DNA of 29,439 nucleotides. It comes from Halanaerobiales bacterium. GTDB taxonomy: Bacteria; Bacillota_F; Halanaerobiia; Halanaerobiales; DTU029. The notes below the pieces were generated by a model, which saw nothing but the letters and a program-made list of their open reading frames with translations, ran no database searches and was not told where the DNA came from. Both the position numbers and the translations under genes were made by a program. Shown here one piece after another: positions 7,913 to 16,667 of this stretch. Positions within the stretch are counted from its first letter, which is position 1, and every line of letters starts with the position of its first letter. The stretch is from assembly GCA_016278415.1 (NCBI GenBank), contig JADQBV010000414.1, positions 1 to 29,439 of the forward strand, in the 5' to 3' direction.

Positions 7913-9646
7913 CTACATTCCGCCTCCTAACATTTCAGCAATTGGACCGACTGCCAGTGCAGGCATAAATATCAATCCGCCTATAATAACCATTACTCCA
8001 ATAAACAATACGAGAAACGAAAGACTTTCCACATTTAGAGTTCCTTCTGTTTCAGGTCGTATTTTCTTTTTAGCTAGATAACCTGCAATCAATAATTGAC
8101 CCAGTATAGGTAAATACCTACCCATAAGAATCGAAACTCCATTTATAAGATTAAAGAATACATTGTTATCCATCAAGCCTTCCATACCACTACCATTATT
8201 GGCTGCAGCAGAGAACATCTCATATAAAATCTCTGCAAAGCCCCTAAATCCTGGATTAGCTACCGCTTCTGTACCTGATTTTATAATAACGGCCAGTGAT
8301 GTCGGGAAAAGAACCAGTACAGGTAATAGTAGTATAATTAGGGCAGCAACTTTTATCTCCCGCCATTCTATCTGTTTACCTAAATACTGTGGTGCCCTTC
8401 CGATCATTAATCCAGCTATAAAAACACAGATAAAGATATAGGTCATCAGGTTAAGGAGTCCCACTCCAATGCCATTGAAGATACAATTCATAGCCATTGC
8501 CAGGAATGGTCCTGTTATACCTGCTGCTGTAAAACTATTATGCATACTATTTACAGCTCCATTTGTGGTTGAAGTTGTAGATACTCCCCATAATGCGCTT
8601 AATAGAGGGCCAAAACGAACTTCTTTTCCTTCCATATTACCCATAGATTGATCTACTGAAAGACCGACATCAGTATTAGCAACAGCCTGATTTGGTTGAA
8701 GTTCACCCCAGACACTAAGTCCTATCAGACTTAAAAAGAGAACAGACAATGCTACAATAAGCACAACTCCATGTCTTCTTTTCCCTATCCAGATTCCAAA
8801 GGCATATATTATAGCTATGGGGCTAGCCACCATAAATAGGTTTAATATAATATTTGAAAAAATTGTAGGGTTCTCAAAAGGATGTGCGGCATTTGCTGCA
8901 AAATAACCACCACCATTAGTGCCAAATATCTTGATGGATTCTATACCTGCTACAGGCCCTATTCTGATTGTTTGTTTTACACCCTCTATTGTATTAGCTA
9001 TTATTTCACCACCAAACCACTGTGGTGCACCCTGTGAAACCAAAAATACACCCAGTATCAAAGATATTGGGAATAATAATCTAACTGAACCCTTTACTAC
9101 ATTTTTATAAAAGTTACCCAGTTTTTCATTCTCCTGATTAAGTATTCCCCTGGTAAATGCCGGTGCCAATGCCAATCCAGTTCCAGCCGAGAGAAACATT
9201 GCCAGCCCAACAGCAAATATTTGGCTAAAATATGAAAGCATTTCTCCACCATAATGCTGTTGATTTGTATTTGAAACAAAAGTACTGGCTGTATGAAAAG
9301 CCTGACTCCAGCTCATCCCCCTCAGATTTAACGGGTTTAGGGGTAATATATTCTGATATTTAAAAACAAACAATAATAAAGCAAAAAGAACCCCATTAAA
9401 AATTAAAATTGAGATAAGGTATTCTTTCCAGTTCATTTCCTTCTCTGTATCAATCCCAATTACTCTATAGATTATCTTCTCTATAGGAGAAAATACTATA
9501 TCTAACTTTTTTATCCAACTAAGCCATCCGGGAAGATTACTCTTACTATTTACTTCTTCCTTATAGATCCAAGCTATATATTCCCCTAAAATATATATTA
9601 AAGCTATAAGAAATAATACAAATACTGCAATTGTTAACATGACCAT
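7913..9646 (-). CDS. kdpA: KdpA, K+-translocating channel-like subunit
   Basis: 577 residues, slightly longer than the usual 557-560, with about ten membrane helices. Filter-region motifs are present: [10 protein letters not shown] (126-135), [20 protein letters not shown] (242-261), [15 protein letters not shown] and NNGSGMEGL. The first differs from the common NTNWQ(S/N)Y, with Gln for Trp next to the first selectivity-loop region, and the third has N for the usual C/G. Start ATG 9646 follows GAGGTGG; an in-frame ATG two codons later is an alternative. kdpF ends 14 bases upstream. Pore-forming partner of KdpB; located in the cytoplasmic membrane. Confidence 0.96.
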   Translation of the reverse strand: MVMLTIAVFVLFLIALIYILGEYIAWIYKEEVNSKSNLPGWLSWIKKLDIVFSPIEKIIYRVIGIDTEKEMNWKEYLISILIFNGVLFALLLFVFKYQNILPLNPLNLRGMSWSQAFHTASTFVSNTNQQHYGGEMLSYFSQIFAVGLAMFLSAGTGLALAPAFTRGILNQENEKLGNFYKNVVKGSVRLLFPISLILGVFLVSQGAPQWFGGEIIANTIEGVKQTIRIGPVAGIESIKIFGTNGGGYFAANAAHPFENPTIFSNIILNLFMVASPIAIIYAFGIWIGKRRHGVVLIVALSVLFLSLIGLSVWGELQPNQAVANTDVGLSVDQSMGNMEGKEVRFGPLLSALWGVSTTSTTNGAVNSMHNSFTAAGITGPFLAMAMNCIFNGIGVGLLNLMTYIFICVFIAGLMIGRAPQYLGKQIEWREIKVAALIILLLPVLVLFPTSLAVIIKSGTEAVANPGFRGFAEILYEMFSAAANNGSGMEGLMDNNVFFNLINGVSILMGRYLPILGQLLIAGYLAKKKIRPETEGTLNVESLSFLVLFIGVMVIIGGLIFMPALAVGPIAEMLGGGM

Positions 9647-9660
9647 ATTACCACCTCTTT

Positions 9661-9744
9661 TTAAAACTTTTTGGGATTAAATAAAACATAAGTAAGGTAA
9701 ATAAAAACTAAAACTGTTACTACTAATAAAATTATATCTCCCAT
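9661..9744 (-). CDS. kdpF: KdpF, small membrane subunit
   Basis: A 27-residue frame starting MGDIILLVVTVLVFIYL and ending LFNPKKF, a single hydrophobic helix with a short basic tail. This is the size and form of KdpF (29 residues in Escherichia coli), the lipid-like stabilising subunit. A good GAGGTG ribosome site precedes the ATG, and kdpA starts 14 bases after the stop, the position expected for kdpF. It is easily missed because of its length. Confidence 0.88.
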   Translation of the reverse strand: MGDIILLVVTVLVFIYLTYVLFNPKKF

Positions 9745-10020
9745 ATTTGCTCACCTCTCTGCTATTATCACAAGGCTACTTCTATACTATTGTATATTAT
9801 ATACCACTAGTTGATATATAGCTTGCATTAGTATCTTATAAGTTTATTGGTACACGTTATTATTAACCAAATATTCGGACAGTCAAAATAAAAACTTGAC
9901 TGAGATACATAGGGCAACAACTAATGATATTAATTATTTTGTTTATAACTCCATTAATTATTTATTGCCAATTCCACCCTTTTTTAGTGAAATTTATAAA
10001 GGAATTAATATATATAAATA

Positions 10021-10052
10021 AAAGTCATCAACAGATAAACTGTGATGACTTT
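10021..10052 (-). terminator. Riboswitch-controlled terminator in the kdp leader
   Basis: Perfect 10-bp stem (AAAGTCATCA 10021-10030, TGATGACTTT 10043-10052), U-rich on the minus strand after the stem (TTTATTTATATA). It follows the c-di-AMP aptamer by about 30 bases, the standard layout of an OFF switch: ligand bound, terminator forms, kdp is silent. About 275 AT-rich bases, in which I see no further gene, separate it from kdpF. Confidence 0.85.
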
Positions 10053-10080
10053 AAATAGCTTACAGTTTCTGTCTTTTAAT

Positions 10081-10188
10081 GTCTACGAAGTTAGCTGCCG
10101 GGCTAGGAGTAAAAGCTCTCCGTCTAAATAAAATTTAGATACGCCCCAAAAAAAGTGGGTCCTCCGCTCCTCTTATCAAGGATTAGAC
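10081..10188 (-). promoter_or_regulatory. c-di-AMP riboswitch (ydaO/yuaA type) of kdpFABC
   Basis: The minus-strand RNA shows the conserved core of this class in order: CTAATCC, GATAAGAGGAGCGGAGGACC followed by CA, TTTGGGGCGTATC, then CTCCTAGCCCGGCAGC, TAACTTCGTAGAC. GUCU (10188-10185) can pair with AGAC (10084-10081) to close P1. ydaO riboswitches bind c-di-AMP and, in Firmicutes, often switch off K+ uptake genes when the nucleotide accumulates at high intracellular K+. The promoter is upstream and a terminator downstream. Class assignment is by recognition of the conserved core; a covariance-model search (Rfam RF00379) would settle it. Confidence 0.9.
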
Positions 10189-10271
10189 TCAGAATAATAT
10201 GTAATTTTTTATCTAAGAGATTATAATTAAAAGGGGAAATAATATAATATATATATATTACATTTGAATAT

Positions 10272-10300
10272 ACTATATCATTTCTCCATATAACTTTCAA
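10272..10300 (-). promoter_or_regulatory. Probable sigma-A promoter of the kdp operon
   Basis: TTGAAA (10300-10295) and TATAGT (10277-10272) on the minus strand, 17 bases apart. Transcription would begin near 10265, about 75 bases before the riboswitch aptamer, giving a leader of roughly 520 bases to kdpF. Confidence 0.6.
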
Positions 10301-10404
10301 GGAATTCAGAATTTTAATTCTCATAAAATAATAAGTTTTAATATTCTCTAAGCCAAACTTGACTATTTCTTAGAATAATCAAAACAATAAAACATATAAA
10401 CATT

Positions 10405-13143
10405 TTACCTGTTCTTTCTTTTAAACCATTTTATTATTTCATGGGCTGATAAGAATACTACACCAGCTAATATAATTTTATACCAGTCAGCTAATGTAAC
10501 TGCTGAAAATCCAAGAAATCTACTAATAGCTGGAATATAAATTACTACCAAAACCATAAAAATTGATATCAAAATTGAATACAGTATCTTTTTATTACTA
10601 AAAAATGTCTTACTAAAAAAGCTTATCTTTTCATAACGTCGTGACATAATATTAAACCATTGGCAAACAACTATTGTCAAATAAGAAATTGTAGTAGCAC
10701 GACTATATAATGTATGACTCTCTGTCAAAGCACTACCATTCATCACATTAAATATACCAAAATTAATAAAAGCCAGCCCACCCATTAATATACCAAGAAA
10801 GAGAATCTCTGTAAAACTGTTTTTATTTACAATATGTTCATCCTGCTCCCTTGGTGGTGATGTCATTAGGTCTTTAGAGCCTGGGTCAAAGGTTAGTGCT
10901 GTCAATGGTAATATCTCTGCTAATAAATCGATAGATAGTATTTGAATGGTCAGAATTGGAATTGGCCATTTAAACAAGGCAGCTGCCAACAATCCAAGTA
11001 ATACTATTGATAGCTCTGCCCCATTACTTGTAAGTGAAGCAAGAACAGTCTTTTTTAAATTATTATAAATAACCCTACCTTTTCTTATTGCATGAACTAA
11101 AGTGGGATAACTGTCATCAAGGAGAACCAGTTCGGCAGCTTCTTTTGATACATCTGTCCCCATCTGGCCCATGGCAACACCAATATGTGCACTCTTTAGA
11201 GCAGGGGCATCATTCACACCATCACCGGTTACCGCTACAATTTTACCCATATCCTTCAGATTCTTAACAATCCATAATTTATCTTCAGGTGAGACACGAG
11301 AGAAAATTATCGAATCATGTTCATTCATCATCTCTTTTAATTCAAAGGCAGATAGATCATTTAAATCCTCACTGCTTAATACAGGTAACTCTTGATCATT
11401 AGTAGATATACTAATTGCCTCACCAACAGCTTTTGCTGTAATAGCATGGTCACCTGTCATAATAAATGTGCTAATATGGGCTTGATGTGATTGCTCGATA
11501 GCTTCTTTAACACCCTCTTTGGGTGGATCTACCATAGCAACAAGACCTAGAAAGACAACATCTCTTTCAATATCTTCTATAACATAATCTGTTTCATCTT
11601 CAGCAAGTTTTCGATAGGCTATAGCTAGTACACGCATAGCTTTTTGTGAATATTTCTCATTTATTTGATTTAACTTCTTCTTATCCTCTTCAGTAATTTC
11701 AACCTTCTTACCATCTTTATATATATGTTTACTAATAGAAAGCACACTGCCGATTGCACCTTTCATAGTTAGTACTTTATCATCTTCAAACTGCCGTATG
11801 GAACTCATCCTCTTTCTTACAGAATCAAAACTGAATTCATGAAGCTCAGGATTTTCCTTATCTTCTTTAGGTGACCGTGTTCCTAGCTTTGTAGAGAGTG
11901 TTATTAGAGCTGCTTCAGTAGGATCACCTATAGGATACCATCCAGAGTGGGTATCATCTGGTGGATGAATCTCTGCGTTTGAGGACATTGTAGCTGCATC
12001 AAACATTATTTCTAATTCATCTATTTCGTCTTCAGTTATTTTTTCTCCATCCTTCTCTATATCACCTTCTGGTTTATAACCAAGGCCAGTAATGTCATAT
12101 TCCTGACCATTAAACCAGACATTTTTAACTGTCATTTCATTTTTAGTTAAAGTTCCTGTTTTGTCAGTAGCTATAACATTTGTAGAGCCTAATGTCTCCA
12201 CAGATGATAATTTTTTGATTACAGCATTTCTTTTTGCTAGACTATTTACCCCCTGTGATAAAGCTACTGTTATCTGCATTGGTAAAGCCTGTGGTACTAC
12301 AGCAACTGCTATACCAAGACCATAGATAAGGGCAAAATTTATTCCAAATCCCTGATAAATACTTATACCAAATAGGATTGAGCCTATTATTACAGCGAAT
12401 ATAGCAATACGATTCGCTACTACTTTTAACTCTTGCTGAAGTGGTGATCTGGTTTTTTCTTCTCCCTGAGTTAATGCAGCAATTTTCCCCATTTCAGTAT
12501 CCATACTAGTTCTTACTACAATACCTTTTGCAGTTCCAGAGGCTACATTTGTACCTAGATAAGCCATGTTATCCCTGTCAGCCAAAGGTTTTTCTTCTGC
12601 TATTTTATTACTGGTTTTCTCCTGAGGAAGAGACTCTCCTGTTAGAGAGACGTCATTTGTCCTAAGATTAAAAGCCTCAATAATTCTTAGATCAGCTGGT
12701 ACTTTATCCCCTTCATCTAGAGAAACAATATCACCAACCACTAACTGCTGTTGTGGTATTTCACTAACTTCCCCATTTCTAATTACTTTAGCAGGTGATT
12801 GAACCAATTCATCCAATGAAGCCATAATTTTTTCTGCTTTAAATTCCTGAAAAAAACCAATAATCGCATTAATTATTGTAATAAGTAACATTACTATTCC
12901 ATCACGATAATTTTGTATTAAAAATGACATTAATGACGCTGCTAACAACAAAAGCATTAAAACATCGCCAAACTGCTGAAAGAACAATACCCATAATGGA
13001 GTCCCTTTCGCAGCAGTTAATTCATTAGGACCGTTTTCTTCCAGTCGTTTCTTTGCTTCGGAATCAGTAATACCCTCTTTACCTGTTTTAAAGAATTCAA
13101 ATATATCTTCTATTTTCTGTCTATAGAAACTCTCCTTATCCAT
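10405..13143 (-). CDS. P2-type cation-transporting ATPase
   Basis: 912 residues from ATG 13143, which has AAGGAG at proper distance; the longer frame to 13194 has no such site. Layout: N-terminal cation-ATPase domain (1-60), membrane pair about 60-100, actuator with TGES (168-171), phosphorylation loop DKTGTLT from D327, KGA (461-463) in the nucleotide domain, MTGDH and GDGVNDAPAL (641-650), and a C-terminal membrane bundle. It looks SERCA-like overall, but ion-site motifs differ. M4 reads PQALP (284-288) where Ca2+ pumps have PEGLP. M6 reads IDLLAEILP (738-746), closer to IDLGTD..P of Na+,K+-ATPase than to NLVTDGLP. M5 keeps N707 and E710. The transported ion is therefore uncertain: Na+, Ca2+ or another cation. 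The upstream leader can form a hairpin. Confidence 0.92.
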   Translation of the reverse strand: MDKESFYRQKIEDIFEFFKTGKEGITDSEAKKRLEENGPNELTAAKGTPLWVLFFQQFGDVLMLLLLAASLMSFLIQNYRDGIVMLLITIINAIIGFFQEFKAEKIMASLDELVQSPAKVIRNGEVSEIPQQQLVVGDIVSLDEGDKVPADLRIIEAFNLRTNDVSLTGESLPQEKTSNKIAEEKPLADRDNMAYLGTNVASGTAKGIVVRTSMDTEMGKIAALTQGEEKTRSPLQQELKVVANRIAIFAVIIGSILFGISIYQGFGINFALIYGLGIAVAVVPQALPMQITVALSQGVNSLAKRNAVIKKLSSVETLGSTNVIATDKTGTLTKNEMTVKNVWFNGQEYDITGLGYKPEGDIEKDGEKITEDEIDELEIMFDAATMSSNAEIHPPDDTHSGWYPIGDPTEAALITLSTKLGTRSPKEDKENPELHEFSFDSVRKRMSSIRQFEDDKVLTMKGAIGSVLSISKHIYKDGKKVEITEEDKKKLNQINEKYSQKAMRVLAIAYRKLAEDETDYVIEDIERDVVFLGLVAMVDPPKEGVKEAIEQSHQAHISTFIMTGDHAITAKAVGEAISISTNDQELPVLSSEDLNDLSAFELKEMMNEHDSIIFSRVSPEDKLWIVKNLKDMGKIVAVTGDGVNDAPALKSAHIGVAMGQMGTDVSKEAAELVLLDDSYPTLVHAIRKGRVIYNNLKKTVLASLTSNGAELSIVLLGLLAAALFKWPIPILTIQILSIDLLAEILPLTALTFDPGSKDLMTSPPREQDEHIVNKNSFTEILFLGILMGGLAFINFGIFNVMNGSALTESHTLYSRATTISYLTIVVCQWFNIMSRRYEKISFFSKTFFSNKKILYSILISIFMVLVVIYIPAISRFLGFSAVTLADWYKIILAGVVFLSAHEIIKWFKRKNR

Positions 13144-13246
13144 TTGAACAACTCCTTTATATTTTATTTCAACGGCGTTATAATGGCAACACAAGTCTCA
13201 GACTTTAGGTCATCTTTTAAACTTCTACAAATAGTAATACGCGCCG

Positions 13247-13276
13247 CCATAGCTTTTTCCGTACATAAAGCTATGG
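13247..13276 (-). other. Hairpin in the leader of the P-type ATPase gene
   Basis: Perfect 10-bp stem (CCATAGCTTT / AAAGCTATGG, loop 10) in the 178-base gap between the DUF2254 gene and the ATPase. It is followed on the minus strand by a GC-rich patch (CGGCGCG) in otherwise AT-rich DNA and has no U-tract, so it is not a simple terminator. It may be part of a structured leader. I could not match it to a known riboswitch class. Confidence 0.5.
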
Positions 13277-13321
13277 TTAATCAGGCCTTATGCGTAAAGT
13301 TTATGTGCGAAGTTTGAGTAA

Positions 13322-14788
13322 TTAATTGATTTGAAAGTATTCATAATCCTTTCGGTTATCAGTCCCCCGGGCTAAACGTGCTAACTTATGATTAAGAAAT
13401 CTTTTATCTTCTGTTTGTAATAGATCTTCATTAAAAGATCCCAACACATAACTTGTGAAATCCCAGACCTGGTCTTTTATCTCTTGAGGGCTACCCTCAG
13501 CAATTATTAATAAAGCATCTAGAATTGAACCAGCTACTGATACATCTTCCCTACCATAATGACATATTTGAAAAAAAGTCTTATATAATAATTCCTTAAA
13601 GGTAATATCTTCAAGAATTAATCTCAGATGCCCTTCCTCGTTATAATGATATGTATTTTCAATACCTGAAACAGCTATTCTTGACATTACTAGACCTAAA
13701 TGATTAATACAAAAAATAGCTGTATTAGGATCATTAATTCCTGGAGATATAGCTTTAAGAGCAACCTCGGTTAATTTTAATATACCAAATTCTATATCAT
13801 CATCTTTACTTCTTTCATTCCCTATAACAACATTATTAAGGAATTTTTCTACATTTTCTATTTCATTAACTTCTCCCTCTTTATTCTCTAATTCTCTTTT
13901 AGTTGATTTACCCGAAGCCTTTGATATATTATTGTCATCTTTGGCTAATTCATTCATATTTCTTCCAATATGCTTATTATCTTCAGAATTAATTTTATCT
14001 TGATTTTCTTGTGGCCATATAGAAAAAAGTTTGCTGTTTTTTGTAACATAATCACCAATCATCTTTTCAGCCCTAATAATAATATTCATATTATTTGCCA
14101 GTTTAGCCAATTTTATTTCATATATATGTTGGATAAAGCCATTTTCCCTTGAATAAATATAGTAGCTATCACCTGAGAGTAAATCTTTCACATCTTCAGG
14201 GGCATCATTTTTAATCTGTTCGTTTTCGTCTGTTCTTTCTTCAATCTTATCAACAATTTGGATAATTTCATCTCGTAGCTTTTCAATAAGCAAATTTACT
14301 TGAACAGAGTTAGCTACATGATGGATAAAATAAACAAAATAAGCCAAACATACAATTGCAATTACTACACCCATTACAGCAGTAAAAACTATCTTTTCAG
14401 TACCTTCATTGCGTAAAAACAAAAGAGTAATAATAGAATAAATGAATCCTCCAATAAAAATACCAAGAACTTTTAAAGTAACTTTGTTTTGTAAAAAATC
14501 CTGCATGGTTCGCGGAGAAAATTGAGACGAGTACATAGTCAAAACAACCATAATGGTTGAAAATGATATTGTAATCATACCAAATAATGATCCAGCCAAT
14601 GTAGATAAAATTGTCTTTGCTAAATCAACTGAGGTAAAGATGTATATTGGTATAAACCTTTGTAACAAACTTGCATAATAATTATCAAGTAAAATTAATA
14701 TTATAGAAAGTACTGTTCCCATAAGCGCGTAATATCCTGGTATAAAGTATATTTTATTTTTTATTATATGAAATCGTTTATTAACCAT
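13322..14788 (-). CDS. DUF2254 family membrane protein
   Basis: 488 residues from ATG 14788, which follows AAGGGGTGA; a reading from 14815 places nine residues ahead of and across that site. Four membrane helices fill the first third (about 20-40, 50-90, 105-125, 135-160). The conserved segment QFSPRTMQDFLQNK after helix 2 and ALKAISPGINDPNTA in the C-terminal half are hallmarks of DUF2254. A hydrophilic, Lys/Glu/Asn-rich insertion (about 255-315) separates two soluble parts. Function is unknown. The neighbouring cation ATPase, 178 bases downstream on the same strand, suggests co-transcription and perhaps an ion or membrane-stress role, but that is inference. Confidence 0.85.
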   Translation of the reverse strand: MVNKRFHIIKNKIYFIPGYYALMGTVLSIILILLDNYYASLLQRFIPIYIFTSVDLAKTILSTLAGSLFGMITISFSTIMVVLTMYSSQFSPRTMQDFLQNKVTLKVLGIFIGGFIYSIITLLFLRNEGTEKIVFTAVMGVVIAIVCLAYFVYFIHHVANSVQVNLLIEKLRDEIIQIVDKIEERTDENEQIKNDAPEDVKDLLSGDSYYIYSRENGFIQHIYEIKLAKLANNMNIIIRAEKMIGDYVTKNSKLFSIWPQENQDKINSEDNKHIGRNMNELAKDDNNISKASGKSTKRELENKEGEVNEIENVEKFLNNVVIGNERSKDDDIEFGILKLTEVALKAISPGINDPNTAIFCINHLGLVMSRIAVSGIENTYHYNEEGHLRLILEDITFKELLYKTFFQICHYGREDVSVAGSILDALLIIAEGSPQEIKDQVWDFTSYVLGSFNEDLLQTEDKRFLNHKLARLARGTDNRKDYEYFQIN

Positions 14789-14941
14789 ACTCACCCCTTT
14801 TTTACTTTCTCTCATTTATCCCCAATTAATATTATATAGAATTATTTTTATAAAGTAAAGAAATCTCATAATCTTCAAAGGATATCAATAAGGCAGTTAA
14901 TTCTAAATAAAGTAAATTTTTAATCTAAAATTTAAAGGATT

Positions 14942-14971
14942 TTGTAATTCAAAGTAGAAATAATATATAAT
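14942..14971 (+). promoter_or_regulatory. Possible promoter of the diguanylate cyclase gene
   Basis: TTGTAA (14942-14947) and a perfect TATAAT (14966-14971), 18 bases apart, about 40 bases before the TTG start. The 225 bases between the two divergent start codons otherwise show only AT-rich sequence. Confidence 0.55.
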
Positions 14972-15013
14972 AGATTGTTATATTTTTACAAACCCTTAAT
15001 GGAGGTGAATAGA

Positions 15014-16132
15014 TTGAATGATATCAACAACATTCACGACATGCAATCAACCCAAAGTGAATCTAAAGATTCCTTTTTGACGGCTTATTACCGGTTCAAT
15101 TTTGTTTTTAACTATACTGCAATATTTGGAATAGTAGCCCACAGCCTTTTAATTTTTTTATTTATTATAATAGGAATTAAAGAAATGGCCTTATATAACA
15201 TTTTAAGCTCTTTATCCTGGTATTTAATATATCGAATTAACAAAAAAGGAAACTCAAAAATTGCCTTTGGAATTGGATATCTTGAAGTAGTACTTCACTC
15301 AGCTTTGGGGATTTTTTTTATGGGATGGGGAAGTGGTTTTCATTACTTTTTATTCAGTACTGTTACAGTATTATTTTATATGCCTAATTTTAAAAAGATC
15401 AGTAAAATTACAATTTCGCTTACCTCTATTATTCTTTATATTTTCTTGTTTAATTTATTCTACAATACAACACCTGTATATCTACTAAATGACTCAGTTT
15501 TGAATATTATCTATTACTCTAGTATTATTATTACTTTTACTATGCTTTCTGTTTTAGCACATCTTTATAGTATGGCAGCTAAAAAAGCCGAAAATAAATT
15601 AAAAGAACTGAACAAAAAACTTAAATCAATAGCCTCAACGGATCACTTAACAGGTTTAGTAAACCGAAGAAGTATGATTAATATAATAGAAAAATCAATT
15701 ATGAATTATAAAAAGAATAATATACCCTTCTCAATAATTATTGGTGATATAGATGACTTTAAAAGAATCAATGATTTATATGGTCATAATCGTGGCGACC
15801 GTGTATTAAAAACTATAGCCGATCTATTAAAAGATAATCTTCGAAAAAACGACACACTGGCACGTTGGGGTGGAGAGGAATTCCTTATATTATTATCTGA
15901 TACTAATTATGAAGAGGCTTGTACTGTGGCGAAAAAACTCAAGGAGTCTTTAACTGATTTTTACCACGATAATCTAAATGAAACTGAACACCTTAGTATG
16001 ACATTTGGTATCAGCCAATTTAAAGGTGATTTAGATAGATGTATTAGTGAAGCGGACAAAGCACTGTATAAAGGCAAAAAAGATGGCAAAGACTGTGTAG
16101 TTATATATAACAAATTAATTACCAATGAATAA
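15014..16132 (+). CDS. Membrane-bound diguanylate cyclase (GGDEF)
   Basis: 372 residues from TTG 15014, six bases after GGAGGTG; the longer frame from 14975 would span that site. The N-terminal part (about 30-185) has roughly five or six hydrophobic helices forming a membrane input domain of no named type I recognise. A short charged coiled stretch (188-206) links to a GGDEF domain (about 207-370). The active-site motif is GGEEF (286-290), and RKND (277-280) matches the RxxD inhibitory site, five residues upstream. The enzyme should therefore make c-di-GMP from two GTP and be subject to product inhibition. No EAL domain. It is divergent from the DUF2254 gene and ends before a shared terminator. 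Confidence 0.93.
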   Translation: MNDINNIHDMQSTQSESKDSFLTAYYRFNFVFNYTAIFGIVAHSLLIFLFIIIGIKEMALYNILSSLSWYLIYRINKKGNSKIAFGIGYLEVVLHSALGIFFMGWGSGFHYFLFSTVTVLFYMPNFKKISKITISLTSIILYIFLFNLFYNTTPVYLLNDSVLNIIYYSSIIITFTMLSVLAHLYSMAAKKAENKLKELNKKLKSIASTDHLTGLVNRRSMINIIEKSIMNYKKNNIPFSIIIGDIDDFKRINDLYGHNRGDRVLKTIADLLKDNLRKNDTLARWGGEEFLILLSDTNYEEACTVAKKLKESLTDFYHDNLNETEHLSMTFGISQFKGDLDRCISEADKALYKGKKDGKDCVVIYNKLITNE

Positions 16133-16160
16133 TTGTACATTTATAAACTAAAAATTAAGT

Positions 16161-16195
16161 AAAAAAAGGGCTGTCTCGTTTTTGAGATAGCCCTT
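16161..16195. terminator. Bidirectional terminator between convergent genes
   Basis: Ten-bp stem with one G-U pair (GGGCTGTCTC 16168-16177, GAGATAGCCC 16184-16193) and a six-base loop. The minus strand is followed by seven T (complement of A 16161-16167), so it mainly ends the 16222 gene; the diguanylate cyclase transcript meets it from the other side. Confidence 0.85.
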
Positions 16196-16221
16196 AGTAT
16201 TTGAGTTTACTTTTTTATTTT

Positions 16222-16473
16222 TTATTTTAAAACTCCATCAATCTCTTCCGGAGAAGTAATCATATCATCATAGATTATTTCTAGGCAATTCCCTTCTAAA
16301 CAGACTTCCTTAACACCAGGAAAAGACATTAAATTATCCTGTAGAACTTTATAATATTCCCCATCCTTATCTTCTCCTACTTCGATATATAGTTTAACCA
16401 GATAATCATCATCTTGATCTTGACTATGTTTATGATGATTACAGGAATGTTTACATTTTCCACAATTATTCAT
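16222..16473 (-). CDS. Small Cys/His-rich protein with HMA-like fold
   Basis: 83 residues from ATG 16473; a start at 16485 (TTG) is possible but lies inside the GGTGA site. The N-terminus is a Cys/His cluster (NCGKCKHSCNHHKHS), a likely metal-binding tail. The rest (about 25-83) resembles the beta-alpha-beta pattern of heavy-metal-associated domains: a first strand LVKLYIEVG, then LMSFPGVKEVCLEGNCLEII, but lacks the usual CxxC in the first loop. I cannot assign a family. Nearby metal genes (ArsR repressor, CDF exporter, ferritin-like protein) make a metal chaperone or buffer plausible. Confidence 0.6.
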   Translation of the reverse strand: MNNCGKCKHSCNHHKHSQDQDDDYLVKLYIEVGEDKDGEYYKVLQDNLMSFPGVKEVCLEGNCLEIIYDDMITSPEEIDGVLK

Positions 16474-16667
16474 TAAATTCACCAACTATCTTTTTATATT
16501 TTAATTGTTTATATTAGTATAACAAATTGATAAGCTTTTTTCAAAATTAAACAATTTCCTACCCATAATTAATTTTATGTAACTATAATAGACTAAGATT
16601 AATAATATATAATATCTAGCAAGTAATTGATTAATAATTTCTCCTAAAGGGAGGTGAATTTAATTAT

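Noticed and set aside
5871..9110. Many plus-strand open frames across kdpB and kdpA
   Set aside because: They are antisense shadows of strongly coding genes and lack ribosome sites.
10124..10324. Minus-strand open frame of 66 codons upstream of kdp
   Set aside because: It overlaps the kdp promoter and the riboswitch aptamer, is Ile/Tyr/Asn-rich as expected from AT-rich noncoding DNA, and has no ribosome site.
13144..13321. yybP-ykoY manganese riboswitch before the P-type ATPase
   Set aside because: The class is common ahead of such pumps, but the GGGGAGUA core and matching binding loop are absent.
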